Shown here: positions 26,293 to 35,349 of the stretch, one piece after another
How the letters are laid out: each line of letters starts with the position of its first letter
Numbering within the stretch: the first letter of the stretch is position 1
Source of the DNA: Streptacidiphilus rugosus AM-16
GTDB taxonomy: Bacteria > Actinomycetota > Actinomycetes > Streptomycetales > Streptomycetaceae
Direction of reading: 5' to 3'
NCBI RefSeq assembly: GCF_000744655.1
Contig: NZ_JQMJ01000004.1
Location: 3,286,001 to 3,350,000, forward strand
Length of the DNA stretch: 64,000 bases
Notes under the pieces: generated by a model
The model's input: the letters and a program-made list of their open reading frames with translations, nothing else
What the model was told of the DNA's origin: nothing
Database searches by the model: none
Made by a program: the position numbers and the translations under genes

Positions 26293-27330
26293 GTGGCGTC
26301 ACATCGAAAACCCCGCACCACTCCGCTTGTGGGCCCCGCGGCCCGCACCGCCGCCACCCTGGCGACGGCGGCGGCGGCTTCGGTCGCCGTCCTGGCCCAG
26401 CCCGGACACGCCGCCCCCCAACCGACCGCGAGCCAGGTCAAGGCCCAGGTCGACGCGCTCTACCAGCAGGCCGAACAGGCCACCCAGCAGTACGACGGCG
26501 CCACCGCCGCCGTGACCGCGCTGCAGGCCCAGGCGGCGCAGCTGCTGCAGGAGACCGCCCGCACCGACGAGGCGATGAACGCGCTGCGCACCCGCCTCGG
26601 CTCCATGGCCGCCGCCCAGTACCGCAGCGGCGGGCTCGACCCGCAGCTGGCGCTGCTCACCTCGGCCCACCCCGACGACTACCTCCAGCGAGCCGGGGAC
26701 CTCTCCCAGGCCATGGACTCCCAGTCGACGCTCATGCGGCAGTTCCAGGTCCAGGCCGACACCCTCGCGGCGCAGCGCTCCGCCGCCGAGGCGAAGCTCT
26801 CCGCCCTGCACGCCGAGCAGACCCGGCTCGCCGCCGCGAAGGCCGAGATCCAGGGCAAGCTGGCCGCCGCGCAGGCGCTGCTCGCCAGTCTGGACGCGGC
26901 CACCCTGGCCGGTGTGGACCAGGCGCTGAACCCCCCGGGCGGCGCGGTGCCGCCACCGGACCTCGGCTCCGCCCCGATGTCGGCGCGCGCCGCGGTCGCC
27001 GTCGCCTTCGCCCGCGCACAGCTCGGCAAGCCGTACGTCTGGGGCGCGACCGGCCCGGGTTCCTACGACTGCTCGGGGCTGGTCCAGGCCGCCTGGGCCG
27101 CGGCCGGCGTGAGCCTGCCCCGCACCACCTACGACCAGATCAACGCCGGCCGCCGCGTGTCGACCGCGGACCTGGCCCCCGGCGACCTGGTCTTCTACTA
27201 CTCCGGCGTCAGCCATGTCGGCATGTACGTCGGCGGTGGCATGATCATCCACGCTCCGCATCCAGGAGCCTCCGTGGAGTACGCCCCGGTCGGCGAAATG
27301 CCGATCGTCGGCGCCGTCCGCCCCGGCTGA
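26293..27330 (+). CDS. NlpC/P60 family cell-wall hydrolase with coiled-coil
   Basis: 345 residues. Signal-peptide-like N-terminus (ARTAATLATAAAASVAVLAQPGHA, cleavage after AHA-like GHA). A long coiled coil follows (QVKAQVDALYQQAEQATQ..., ~180 aa), then an NlpC/P60 domain with the catalytic Cys in SYDCSGLVQAAW, His in SHVGMYVG and third residue His in IIHAPHPG. Domain cleaves D-gamma-Glu-meso-DAP bonds in peptidoglycan; coiled coils may bind regulators such as FtsEX-like proteins, as in RipC-type enzymes. Start GTG 26293 (MASHRKP) with GAAGGGAA about 8 nt upstream. Secreted. Adjacent M23 and kptA genes do not form an operon with it. Confidence 0.9.
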   Translation: MASHRKPRTTPLVGPAARTAATLATAAAASVAVLAQPGHAAPQPTASQVKAQVDALYQQAEQATQQYDGATAAVTALQAQAAQLLQETARTDEAMNALRTRLGSMAAAQYRSGGLDPQLALLTSAHPDDYLQRAGDLSQAMDSQSTLMRQFQVQADTLAAQRSAAEAKLSALHAEQTRLAAAKAEIQGKLAAAQALLASLDAATLAGVDQALNPPGGAVPPPDLGSAPMSARAAVAVAFARAQLGKPYVWGATGPGSYDCSGLVQAAWAAAGVSLPRTTYDQINAGRRVSTADLAPGDLVFYYSGVSHVGMYVGGGMIIHAPHPGASVEYAPVGEMPIVGAVRPG

Positions 27331-27430
27331 CGGACCGACCGGCCCGAAGCCGGCCGCCGGAGAACTGGCCCTGCGGGAGCCCGGCACGCGATCATTGATG
27401 CCGAAGGCGACAGCGGGCAGGGGGGCTCCG

Positions 27431-28030
27431 GTGGACGGAAACGTGGTGGCGCTGATCGTCGCCGTGGTCGGCGTACTGGGCACGCTCACCTCGCCGGTGC
27501 TCAGCCAGCGGCTCTCGACGCACGCCCGGCGGGAGGAGCAGGCGGCCCAACGGCAGGACGCCCGGGAGGCCCGCGATCACGCCAGGGCGGAGACCGTCCA
27601 GGCCGAGAAGAAGACGGCGTACATCACCTTCAACGCCGCGATCCGCCGCTACCGGGTCGAGCTGATGAACTACCTGCACGCGGTGGCGGAACGCACTCCG
27701 GACGAGACCGACCGGAGCGAGCTGTACGAGGCCCGCCGGGCCTACTCGGCCGCGGTGGCCGAGATGCAGATCATGGCGGCCGACCCGGTACTCAGCGCGA
27801 TGGAGGAGATCACCACCCGGCTCACCTCGGCGTTCGACGCCGTCAAGAAGATCGAGCTCGGCGCCCCGAAGCCCGGCTGGTCCTTCGAGGAGACCAGGGC
27901 GGAGCTGGTGACCCTGTGGAACTACTGGGGACCTCTGCGCGAGGCGATCCGCCGCGACCTCGGCATCGCCGAGGCCGTCGCGCTGCCCGCCCCGACTACA
28001 CCAGCCGACGCGCCGTCGCCCAGCGTGTGA
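27431..28030 (+). CDS. Hypothetical protein with N-terminal membrane anchor
   Basis: About 199 residues from GTG 27431 (MDGNVVALIVAVVGVLGT), preceded by AGGGGG; an ATG 11 codons earlier is also possible. One N-terminal hydrophobic segment is followed by a charged helical region (THARREEQAAQRQDAREARDHA) and a cytoplasmic helical domain with RRYRVELMNYLHAV. No catalytic motif is visible; similar proteins of unknown function occur in many streptomycetes. Its 3' end overlaps the 3' end of the response-regulator gene on the other strand by about 35 bp. Confidence 0.7.
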   Translation: MDGNVVALIVAVVGVLGTLTSPVLSQRLSTHARREEQAAQRQDAREARDHARAETVQAEKKTAYITFNAAIRRYRVELMNYLHAVAERTPDETDRSELYEARRAYSAAVAEMQIMAADPVLSAMEEITTRLTSAFDAVKKIELGAPKPGWSFEETRAELVTLWNYWGPLREAIRRDLGIAEAVALPAPTTPADAPSPSV

Positions 28031-28661
28031 GCTCGTGACGGTTGCTCAACTGGAGCTTGCGCAGCACCGCGGAGACGTGGCTCTCCACCGTCTTCACCGA
28101 GATGAACAGCTGCTTGGCGATCTCCTTGTACGCGTATCCGCGCGCGATCAGCCGGAGCACCTCGCGCTCCCGCTGGGTCAGCCGGTCCAGATCCTCGTCG
28201 ACCGGCGGGGTGTCCGTGGCGGCGAAGGCGTCCAGGACGAAGCCGGCCAGGCGCGGCGAGAAGACCGCGTCGCCGTCCCTGACCCGGAAGATCGCGTCCA
28301 CCAGATCGGTGCCGGTGATCGTCTTGGTGACGTAGCCGCGCGCGCCGCCGCGGATGACGCCGATGACGTCCTCGGCCGCGTCGGAGACCGACAGCGCCAG
28401 GAACTTCACGCCTTCGAGTGAGGCGCAGCGGCGCAGCACCTCGACCCCGCCGCCACCGGGGAGATGGACGTCCAGCAGGACCACGTCCGGACGCGTCGAG
28501 GTGACGACGGAGACCGCCTGCTCGACGTCGGCCGCCTCGCCCACCACGTCGACGTTGGTCCGCTCGGTCTGGCCGATCTCGGCGCGCACGCCCGTCCGGA
28601 ACATCCGGTGGTCGTCCACCAGGACGACCCGCGCCTGGCTCCGCTCCGCGTTCGCGCTCAT
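27996..28661 (-). CDS. NarL/FixJ-type response regulator
   Basis: 221 residues. Receiver domain: acidic pair and phosphoacceptor in VVLVDDHRMFRTG and VVLLDVHLPGGGG, Ser/Thr in FLALSVSD, Lys in YVTKTITG. The C-terminal LuxR-type HTH has LTQREREVLRLIARGYAYKEIAKQLF and VKTVESHVSAVLRKL. It is the partner of the PspC-domain sensor kinase gene immediately upstream; their coding regions overlap (ATGA), so they are translated together. The pair, divergent from another PspC-domain gene, may respond to envelope stress, as PspC proteins do in other bacteria; this is inference. Start ATG 28659-28661 (MSANAERSQ). Confidence 0.93.
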   Translation of the reverse strand: MSANAERSQARVVLVDDHRMFRTGVRAEIGQTERTNVDVVGEAADVEQAVSVVTSTRPDVVLLDVHLPGGGGVEVLRRCASLEGVKFLALSVSDAAEDVIGVIRGGARGYVTKTITGTDLVDAIFRVRDGDAVFSPRLAGFVLDAFAATDTPPVDEDLDRLTQREREVLRLIARGYAYKEIAKQLFISVKTVESHVSAVLRKLQLSNRHELTRWATARRLV

Positions 28662-30097
28662 CCGCTCGCCCTCTCCATCTCCAGCTCGACCTCCGTGCCG
28701 CCCGCGGGGGCCGGGCGCACGCGGGCGTGACCGCCGTTGCGCTGCATCCGGCCGATGATGGAACCCCGCACGCCCATCCGGTCCTCGGGGACCGCGTCCA
28801 GATCGAAACCGGGCCCGCGGTCGCGGACGAACACCCACACGGTACTGCCCTCGACCTCCGCGTAGACGGAGACCGGTTCGCCGCCACCGTACTTCGCGGC
28901 GTTGACCATCGCCTCCCGCGCCGCCTGGAGCTGGGCAGCGAGGCGTTCGTCCATCGGGGCGTCGCCGACGCAGATGACCTCGACGGGGATGCCGTGGAGA
29001 TCCTCGATCTCGGCGGCGACGGCGCGGATCGACTCGGCCAGGGTGTCCGGCGTCGACTCGTCCTTGGGGTCGGCGGACCGGTAGAGCCACTGCCGGAGGT
29101 CGCGCTCCTGGGCCCGGGCGAGACGGGCGACCTCCTTCGGGTCGTCCGCGTTCCGCAGGATCAGCGTGAGGGTGTGCAGCACGGAGTCGTGGATGTGGGC
29201 GGCGACCTCGGCGCGCTCCTGGGCCCGGATCCGCTCGCGGCGCTCCGCCGTCAGGTCCTGCCACATCCGCAGCAGGTACGGGCCGGCCAGCAGCAGCACG
29301 CCGGCCAGCACCACCAGCACCGCCTGCATCACCTTGCCGAAGTCGGCGAGCGAACCGGACACCACCAGGAAGCTGATCACCCCGGCCGCCACCAGGACCA
29401 CGCCCGCGCCGAGCCGGACCGTGACCGCGCCGCGGCTGTTGTCGTCGAGCGAGAACCAGCGGGACCAGCGGGAGTCGTCCACCTGTCGCCAGACGAGGGC
29501 GACGCCGGCCCCGGAGATCAGCACCGGCCAGAAGTACGGGTCGTCCTGGCCGGCGGTGAGGACGTTGACCAGGACCAGCACGCCGGCCAGCACGGCGACC
29601 AGCGCCAGCAGCCGGCCGCGGTCCTTCGTCGCCCGCTGCCCCTCGGGCGAGGGGTCTCCCCGGAAGAGCGCCTGGAGCGAGCGCCTGGCCCGCGCCAGGC
29701 GGCCGACCGGCCGGCCGGCCGAGCCGTGGTCGGCCGCCGCCCCGTGATCCCCCGCCTCGGGGGCGCCCGGCAGGGCGGGCGCCCCCACGCCGCCCGCCCT
29801 GCCCATCGGCACGACGAACCAGAACGCCGCGTAGAGCACCAGCCCCAGCCCCTGACCCAGCGTCAGCACCACGAAGGCGGCCCGGACCCAGAGCACCGGG
29901 ATGCCCAGGTGTGCGGCGAGGCCGCTGGCCACGCCGCCGATGACGCGACCCTCGGGACGGCGGTACAACTTGCGTACCGGCGTGCCGGGCGCGCCCGGCA
30001 CGTCGGGGCGCTGCTCGGGCCGTGGGTCGGTCCGAGCATCGGCCCGTGCGTCGGTCCGGCCGTCCGGACGGTCGGGAGTGAGGTCGCTGCTTGCCAC
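28658..30097 (-). CDS. PspC-domain sensor histidine kinase
   Basis: About 479 residues. An Arg/Asp-rich N-terminal tail is followed by a PspC domain (YRRPEGRVIGGVASGLAAHLGIPVLWVRAAFV, then VLYAAFWFVVPMGR), several more membrane segments, and a HisKA_3-type dimerisation region with the H-box AHIHDSVLHTLTLI. The ATPase domain has REAMVNAAKYGG (N-box) and FVRDRGPGFDLDAVPEDRMGV (G1). This architecture, PspC plus HisKA_3 kinase, is common in actinobacteria. Start GTG 30097 is tentative; an ATG about 36 nt upstream is in frame. It phosphorylates the response regulator encoded next on the strand. Divergent from the PspC protein gene (120-bp gap). Confidence 0.9.
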   Translation of the reverse strand: MASSDLTPDRPDGRTDARADARTDPRPEQRPDVPGAPGTPVRKLYRRPEGRVIGGVASGLAAHLGIPVLWVRAAFVVLTLGQGLGLVLYAAFWFVVPMGRAGGVGAPALPGAPEAGDHGAAADHGSAGRPVGRLARARRSLQALFRGDPSPEGQRATKDRGRLLALVAVLAGVLVLVNVLTAGQDDPYFWPVLISGAGVALVWRQVDDSRWSRWFSLDDNSRGAVTVRLGAGVVLVAAGVISFLVVSGSLADFGKVMQAVLVVLAGVLLLAGPYLLRMWQDLTAERRERIRAQERAEVAAHIHDSVLHTLTLILRNADDPKEVARLARAQERDLRQWLYRSADPKDESTPDTLAESIRAVAAEIEDLHGIPVEVICVGDAPMDERLAAQLQAAREAMVNAAKYGGGEPVSVYAEVEGSTVWVFVRDRGPGFDLDAVPEDRMGVRGSIIGRMQRNGGHARVRPAPAGGTEVELEMERASG

Positions 30098-30216
30098 GGG
30101 TCGATCGTCACACGTCGCGCCCACCAAAAGCATCAGGGTCGACCCCGATCGTCGCCCTGGTTGGAGCCCGGGCATGTGTCAGGGTGGATCTCAGGGTTCG
30201 ACCAGGGAGATGACGG

Positions 30217-31560
30217 ATGGGCACAGCCGCCGACGACCCGCAGGATGAGGGTATGGATGTCACACCCGGCACGCCCCCCTTCTCGGACGGCGCCTCCGCC
30301 CACGACGGCGGCGGGCCGGAGGGCTCACGCCCGCCGCTGGAGCGCAGCGAGAGTCATCGGGTGGTCACCGGCGTCTGCGGCGGTCTCGGCCGCAGGCTCG
30401 ACATCGATCCGCTGGTCTTCCGCGTGGTCATCGCCGTGCTCTGCCTCTGGGGCGGCGTCGGGCTCTTCATCTACGGCGTCGCCTGGCTGATGATCCCGAT
30501 GGAGGGCACGGGGAAGAACGAACTGCAGCGGCTGATGTCCGGCCGCGTGGACGGCCAGTCCCTCGGAGCGGTGCTGGTCACCGTGCTCGGCACGGGCATC
30601 TTCTTCTCCTACATGGGCGCCAAGGGCCACATCTTCCCGCTGCTGCTGATCGCGGCGCTGGCCTTCGCCGCGCTCCGCTACGACCCCAAGCGCCACCAAC
30701 TGCCTCCGCGCGAGCCCGAGCCCGCGGTCGCACCCGAGCCGCCGCCGACCGCGCCGAACTGGTGGCAGCGGCCGGATCCGCTGCTCAAGACCTCGGCGCC
30801 GCCGACCCCGACCCACTCGGTCCCCGGCGGGACGGGCCCGCTCGGCGGCCTCGAAGAACCGCTGGACACGCCACCGGCCTGGGCCTCCGCCCCGGTGCCC
30901 CCGGTCAAGCCGCCGGGCAGGGGGCCCGCACAGCCCGAGGGCCCGCGCCCGGTCCGCGGTCCCTGGGGGCTGCTGACGCTGCTGCTCGCCGGTGCCACCG
31001 CCGCCGCGGTCCTGGTCCTCGGCCACCGCCACGACGACCACGTCAACACGCTGGCCGTGCTCGCCTCGGCGCTGGTCGTCGTCGGCCTGGGTCTGCTCCT
31101 CAGCGGCCTGCTGCGCCGCCGGGCCGCCGGGCTGGCCCTGGTCGCCGTGCTCCTGTCGGGCGCCACGACGGTGGTCGGCGCCTCCCCCTGGCAGCACTGG
31201 AGCGACCACACCTGGGCGCCGGCCTCCGCCGCGCAGCTGCAGACGCACTACTCGCTGCGGGCCGGCGACGCCACGCTCGACCTCACCAAGGTGCTGCCCC
31301 TCCCCGGCCAGGGCGTCAGCACCGACGTCCAGCTCGGTGCGGGCCGCCTCGAGGTGCTGCTGCCCTCCGGGCCGGACAGCCCGGAGATAAAGATCGACAC
31401 GCAGGTGGGCGCCGGTGAGGTCAGGCTCCCCGACGGCTCCTCCAGCTCGGGCCTGGGCCGCTCCCGCACGATCGACCTCAATCCCGGTGCCGCCGCGGCG
31501 CACGGCACGGTGGACGTCAAGCTCCAGGTGGGCGCCGGACAGGTGGAGGTGGTCCGGTGA
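30217..31560 (+). CDS. PspC-domain membrane protein with C-terminal DUF2154-like region
   Basis: 447 residues. N-terminal PspC domain (SHRVVTGVCGGLGRRLDIDPLVFRVVIAVLCLWGGVG) shows this gene's protein shares a domain with the divergent sensor kinase. Then additional membrane segments, a Pro-rich linker, and a C-terminal extracytoplasmic region (LNPGAAAAHGTVDVKLQVGAGQVEVVR) with a repeated GAG-EV pattern like cell-wall-active antibiotic-response proteins. Start ATG 30217, GGGAGA 6 nt upstream. The next gene starts at the stop codon (TGATG). Likely membrane-stress sensing or response; function not established. Confidence 0.85.
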   Translation: MGTAADDPQDEGMDVTPGTPPFSDGASAHDGGGPEGSRPPLERSESHRVVTGVCGGLGRRLDIDPLVFRVVIAVLCLWGGVGLFIYGVAWLMIPMEGTGKNELQRLMSGRVDGQSLGAVLVTVLGTGIFFSYMGAKGHIFPLLLIAALAFAALRYDPKRHQLPPREPEPAVAPEPPPTAPNWWQRPDPLLKTSAPPTPTHSVPGGTGPLGGLEEPLDTPPAWASAPVPPVKPPGRGPAQPEGPRPVRGPWGLLTLLLAGATAAAVLVLGHRHDDHVNTLAVLASALVVVGLGLLLSGLLRRRAAGLALVAVLLSGATTVVGASPWQHWSDHTWAPASAAQLQTHYSLRAGDATLDLTKVLPLPGQGVSTDVQLGAGRLEVLLPSGPDSPEIKIDTQVGAGEVRLPDGSSSSGLGRSRTIDLNPGAAAAHGTVDVKLQVGAGQVEVVR

Positions 31561-31787
31561 TGCCCCAGCGCGGAGTCCGTCGGGTGCGGCTCTTCCCGAT
31601 CCTGAGCGGCCTGGTCTTCGTCGTCGTCGCCGTGCTCTACCTGCTCCAGGCGAACGGCGTGCTGACGGTCGCCTGGAGGGTGCTGGTGCCGCTGGAGCTG
31701 ATCGCCCTGGGCCTCGCCTGGCTGCTCGCCGCCGTCTACAACCGCTCGCCCCGGCGGGACGCCAGCCACGAGTCGAGGGAGAGATAG
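31560..31787 (+). CDS. Small two-TM membrane protein coupled to PspC gene
   Basis: 75 residues with two membrane segments (LFPILSGLVFVVVAVLYLLQANGV and WRVLVPLELIALGLAWLLAAV) and basic ends. The ATG overlaps the upstream stop (TGATG), so it is translationally coupled to the PspC-domain gene. The C-terminal coding end overlaps the stop region of the DoxX-like gene on the opposite strand by ~50 bp. Function unknown; likely works with the PspC protein in the membrane. Confidence 0.75.
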   Translation: MPQRGVRRVRLFPILSGLVFVVVAVLYLLQANGVLTVAWRVLVPLELIALGLAWLLAAVYNRSPRRDASHESRER

Positions 31788-32272
31788 GGCGTTCCGGCCA
31801 GGATCAGCGGCAGCCAGGCCATCAGGTAGATCAGGTCGTTGCCCAGGAAGTACGGGTAGGTCTGCCAGCTGACCGTGAGGAAGAGGCTCAGGTTCAACAG
31901 CGCCCCGCCCACGGCGGCGACCCGGCCGAGCAGCCCGAAGAGCGTGCCGAGGCCGACGGCGAGTTCGCCGATCGCGAAGGCCACCGCGAAGGCGGTCGGC
32001 GCCTTGAGAGCCAGGTCCAGCAGCGGGCCGATGGGGCTCGCCGCCTTGACGCCCTGCGTCATCGAGGCGAAGGAGAGCGGGTCGGAGAGGCCGCCGAGAT
32101 AGTGCGGGTCGGTCAGCTTGTAGAGCGACGCGTAGACGAACGTCACCCCGAGGAAGACCCTGAGCGGCAACAGCGCATAGGTGGTGCCGAGTTCCTTCAG
32201 GCGCTTTCGCGAAGGCGTTCCACCCATGGCTGCTGCTCCCGGCGTTCTCTTGCTCAGCGTGTCCCTGTTCAT
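31736..32272 (-). CDS. DoxX family / terminal quinol oxidase subunit-like membrane protein
   Basis: About 178 residues with four hydrophobic segments. The N-terminal membrane segment has LLPLRVFLGVTFVYASLYKLTDPHYL, a typical DoxX/DoxD start, then AFAVAFAIGELAVGLGTLFGLLGRVAAVGGALLNL. DoxX-like proteins occur in thiosulfate:quinone oxidoreductase and in oxidative-stress membrane complexes, but most are uncharacterised. Start ATG 32270-32272 is chosen over an in-frame GTG at 32299; ribosome binding site weak in both. Convergent overlap of ~50 bp with the small membrane protein gene. Confidence 0.8.
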   Translation of the reverse strand: MNRDTLSKRTPGAAAMGGTPSRKRLKELGTTYALLPLRVFLGVTFVYASLYKLTDPHYLGGLSDPLSFASMTQGVKAASPIGPLLDLALKAPTAFAVAFAIGELAVGLGTLFGLLGRVAAVGGALLNLSLFLTVSWQTYPYFLGNDLIYLMAWLPLILAGTPYLSLDSWLASRRGERL

Positions 32273-32330
32273 GGTCGTTACTACGCGGGCCGACCGCACC
32301 AGGTTCAGCCAAGATTGTCAGCCGGGGTCG

Positions 32331-33128
32331 TCAGTCCTCGTCGTACGCGCCGACCAGCGCGTCGGAGTGACCGGCGACGAGCGGCTGGTAGTTGATCCAG
32401 GCGACGAGGTCGTTGCCGAGCTGGTCGCGGGTGAGCACGGCGCTCTCGTGGTCGATGGGAACGATCTTTCCTGCGGCCTGGGCGAGCAACTGCACCTGGC
32501 AGGAGCGCTCCATCGTGGTGAACCACCACGCCGCGGCGTCGACGGAGTCGCCGACGGTGAGCAGCCCGTGGTTGCGCAGCACGACGGCCTTGTGCGGCCC
32601 GAGGGCGGCGCCGATCCTGCGCCCCTCCTCACGGTCCAGCACGACGCCGGTGTAGTCGTCGAAGAGCGCGTGCGACTGGTAGAAGGCGCAGACGTCCTGG
32701 GTGATCGGGTCCAGCAGCTGGCCCAGCGCGGAGAAGGCCCGACCGTAGGTGGAGTGGCTGTGCGCGGCGGCGACGACGTCGGGGCGGGCGGCGTGCACCT
32801 CGGAGTGGATGGCGAAGGCGGCCTGGTTCACGTGGTGCCGGCCGTGCACGACCTGGCCCTCGTGGTTGACCAGCAGCAGGTCGCTGACCTTGATCTGCTT
32901 GAAGGACATCCCGAAGGGGTTGACCCAGAAGTGGTCGGTCCATTCCGGGTCGCGCGCGGTGATGTGGCCGGCGACGCCCTCCTCGAAGCCGAACTTCCCG
33001 AAGAGGCGCAGCGCGGTGACGAGCCGCGCCTTCCGGTGTGCCCGCTCGGCCTCGACGGTGTCGAACTTCTCCGGCAGGGCGAAGTGGAGCTGGTCCATGG
33101 GCACGGGCTGCGGCGGGGGGTTCGTCAT
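32331..33128 (-). CDS. Class II aldolase/adducin-family protein
   Basis: 265 residues. Metal-binding His motifs of the class II aldolase (fuculose-phosphate aldolase-like) fold are present: AAAHSHSTYGRAFS and the later NHGLLTVGDS, with VAGHITARDPE near the N-terminus as in the substrate pocket. Similar proteins are often annotated adducin-like, and their substrates are not known in actinobacteria. Alone between the DoxX-like gene and a palindromic element; no sugar-kinase or isomerase neighbours help. Start ATG 33126-33128 (MTNPPPQPV). Confidence 0.88.
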   Translation of the reverse strand: MTNPPPQPVPMDQLHFALPEKFDTVEAERAHRKARLVTALRLFGKFGFEEGVAGHITARDPEWTDHFWVNPFGMSFKQIKVSDLLLVNHEGQVVHGRHHVNQAAFAIHSEVHAARPDVVAAAHSHSTYGRAFSALGQLLDPITQDVCAFYQSHALFDDYTGVVLDREEGRRIGAALGPHKAVVLRNHGLLTVGDSVDAAAWWFTTMERSCQVQLLAQAAGKIVPIDHESAVLTRDQLGNDLVAWINYQPLVAGHSDALVGAYDED

Positions 33129-33160
33129 GGTCGGAAGCTACCGCGCAGTAGCGCGAACCG

Positions 33161-33265
33161 CCAGGGGCGCGGGGAACTGCGCGAGCAACCACCCCGTCCG
33201 GATGGCCTGCCCGCTGAGCGACCCGCCACGTCGGTGGCTTGTCGCGCAGTTCCCCGCGCCCCTTG
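33161..33265. repeat. Intergenic palindromic element, copy A
   Basis: Left arm AGGGGCGCGGGGAACTGCGC (about 33163-33182) and right arm GCGCAGTTCCCCGCGCCCCT (about 33244-33263) are near-complementary. Between them lie GCAACCACC and GGTGGCTTGTCG, which pair too. The same element occurs near 46.9, 52.5 and 55.9 kb in this window. Long palindromes of this sort are scattered in streptomycete intergenic regions; this one lies between the aldolase start and the guaA stop. Confidence 0.85.
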
Positions 33266-33292
33266 CGGTGCGACCTCAGCAGCTGCCGAGGG

Positions 33293-34888
33293 TCACTCCC
33301 ACTCGATCGTGCCCGGCGGCTTGCTCGTCACGTCGACGACGACGCGGTTGACGTCGCGGACCTCGTTGGTGATGCGGGTGGAGATCTTCTCCAGGACCTC
33401 GTACGGCAGGCGGGACCAGTCCGCCGTCATCGCGTCCTCGGAGGAGACCGGGCGCAGCACGATCGGGTGACCGTAGGTGCGGCCGTCGCCCTGGACGCCG
33501 ACGGAGCGGACATCGGCCAGCAGCACGACCGGGCACTGCCAGATCTGCCGGTCCAGGCCCGCGGCCGTGAGCTCCGCGCGGGCGATCGCGTCGGCCTCGC
33601 GCAGCAGGTCGAGGCGGTCCTTGGTGACCTCACCGACGATGCGGATGCCCAGACCCGGGCCCGGGAACGGCTGGCGCTGGACGATCTCCTCCGGCAGACC
33701 CAGCTCCTGGCCGACCATCCGGACCTCGTCCTTGAACAGCTTGCGCAGCGGCTCGATCAGCTGGAACTCCAGGTCCTCCGGGAGCCCGCCGACGTTGTGG
33801 TGCGACTTGATGTTCGCGGTGCCGGCGCCGCCGCCGGACTCGACCACGTCGGGGTAGAGCGTGCCCTGGACCAGGAACTCGACCGGCTCGCCGGCCGCGC
33901 CCGCCTCGGCGATGATCTCCACCTGGGCCTGCTCGAAGACGCGGATGAACTCACGCCCGATGATCTTGCGCTTCTCCTCGGGGTCGGTGACCCCGGCCAG
34001 CGCGGTGAGGAAGCGCTCCTCCGCGTCGACGACCTTGAGCTTGACGCCGGTCGCCGCGACGAAGTCCTTCTCGACCTGCTCGGTCTCGCCCTTGCGCATC
34101 AGGCCGTGGTCGACGTAGACGCAGGTCAGCTGGTCGCCGATGGCACGCTGCACGAGCGCGGCGGCGACGGCGGAGTCCACGCCGCCGGAGAGGCCGCAGA
34201 TCGCCCGCTTGGTGCCCACCTGGGCGCGGATCGCGGCGACCTGCTCCTCGACGACGTTGGTCGTGGTCCACGTCGGGGCCAGGCCCGCGCCGCGGTAGAG
34301 GAAGTGCTCGAGCACCTGCTGGCCGTGCGTGGAGTGCATGACCTCGGGGTGGTACTGCACGCCGTACAGGCGCTTGGCGTCGTTCTCGAAGGCGGCGACC
34401 GGGACGACCTCGGTGGAGGCCGTCACGGTGAAGCCCTCGGGCGCGGCCGAGCAGGCGTCGCCGTGCGACATCCACACGGGCTGCTCGGCGGGCGTGCCCT
34501 CGAACAGGGTGGAGCCGGTCTGGCTGACGGCCAGCGGCGTGCGGCCGTACTCGCGGGCGCCGCTGTTGTCGACCACGCCGCCGAGGGTCGTGGCCATCAG
34601 CTGGAAGCCGTAGCACATGCCGAAAACCGGGACGCCGGCCTCGAACAGGGCCTTGTCGACGGTGGGGGCACCCGGCTCGTAGACCGAGGACGGCCCGCCG
34701 GAGAGGATGATCGCCTTGGGGTTCTTGGCGAGCATCTCGGAGACCGGCATGCTGTGGGGCACGATCTCGCTGTAGACGCGGGCCTCACGGACTCGCCGTG
34801 CGATGAGCTGGGCGTACTGCGCGCCGAAGTCGACGACCAGAACGGTGTCGACGGCGGTGTCCGCGGGGTCGGGGGTCGCTGTTGCCAC
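33293..34888 (-). CDS. guaA: GMP synthase (glutamine-hydrolysing)
   Basis: 531 residues. N-terminal class I glutamine amidotransferase domain with [18 protein letters not shown] and the nucleophile Cys in [10 protein letters not shown]; His/Glu in QYHPEVMHS. Central ATP pyrophosphatase domain with [13 protein letters not shown]-terminal dimerisation domain ends PPGTIEWE. It converts XMP to GMP with glutamine and ATP. Start ATG 34886-34888 (MATATPDP). Complements guaB and guaB3 further along and purH/purN in the same window for guanine nucleotide synthesis. Followed by a palindromic element. Confidence 0.97.
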   Translation of the reverse strand: MATATPDPADTAVDTVLVVDFGAQYAQLIARRVREARVYSEIVPHSMPVSEMLAKNPKAIILSGGPSSVYEPGAPTVDKALFEAGVPVFGMCYGFQLMATTLGGVVDNSGAREYGRTPLAVSQTGSTLFEGTPAEQPVWMSHGDACSAAPEGFTVTASTEVVPVAAFENDAKRLYGVQYHPEVMHSTHGQQVLEHFLYRGAGLAPTWTTTNVVEEQVAAIRAQVGTKRAICGLSGGVDSAVAAALVQRAIGDQLTCVYVDHGLMRKGETEQVEKDFVAATGVKLKVVDAEERFLTALAGVTDPEEKRKIIGREFIRVFEQAQVEIIAEAGAAGEPVEFLVQGTLYPDVVESGGGAGTANIKSHHNVGGLPEDLEFQLIEPLRKLFKDEVRMVGQELGLPEEIVQRQPFPGPGLGIRIVGEVTKDRLDLLREADAIARAELTAAGLDRQIWQCPVVLLADVRSVGVQGDGRTYGHPIVLRPVSSEDAMTADWSRLPYEVLEKISTRITNEVRDVNRVVVDVTSKPPGTIEWE

Positions 34889-34973
34889 AGGGCGGCCTTC
34901 CGGCGGTTGCTATGGGGGGTCAACCGTCATTCTACTGGTCGACCCACCCACCCCGACCCACGCACCGCACGGC

Positions 34974-35243
34974 TCAGACGCGGCCGCGGCAGAGCTCCAG
35001 CATCAGCATCGCGATCTCCGTGCCGGGGCGGCCCAGCGCGGTGCGGTAGCGGTCGAGGATCTCCATCTCCCTGGTCAGCGAGAGCCGCGGACCGCCGGCC
35101 GCGATCCGCGCGGTCTGCACTTCCGCGGAGACGGCGATCCGGCGCCGCAGCAGGTCCAGGATCTCGCCGTCCAGCCCGTCGATCCGGCCACGCGCCTCGG
35201 CGATGACGGTCTCGGCGGCTTCCTTCGTCATGGTGTCACTCAT
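34974..35243 (-). CDS. Chorismate mutase (AroQ class), monofunctional
   Basis: 89 residues, helical AroQ fold: IDGLDGEILDLLRRRIAVSAEVQTARIAAGG carries the conserved Arg (substrate) and RRR, and REMEILDRYR the Arg/Glu/Asp-like active site segment. Converts chorismate to prephenate, the branch to Phe and Tyr. ATG 35241-35243 follows GGAGGA 7 nt upstream. It is preceded by a leader ORF and terminator that I interpret as a Phe/Tyr attenuator. guaA is next on the same strand with an ~85-bp gap. Confidence 0.92.
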   Translation of the reverse strand: MSDTMTKEAAETVIAEARGRIDGLDGEILDLLRRRIAVSAEVQTARIAAGGPRLSLTREMEILDRYRTALGRPGTEIAMLMLELCRGRV

Positions 35244-35302
35244 GTCCGTGTCCTCCAGGGTTCGGTCGGGCCTCGCCGCCGACGGCCCCGGGGAACGAAA
35301 AA

Positions 35303-35330
35303 GCGCCCCTGGGCCATCGGCCCGGGGCGC
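35303..35330 (-). terminator. Attenuator terminator of the chorismate mutase gene
   Basis: On the minus strand the RNA hairpin has GCGCCCCGGGCC / GGCCCAGGGGCGC arms (one bulged base) and is followed by TTTTT. It sits between the leader peptide and the chorismate mutase start. This is a classic intrinsic terminator, unusual in a streptomycete in having a clear T run. Confidence 0.8.
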
Positions 35331-35349
35331 TCTCAGGGTCTGCGTCGGT

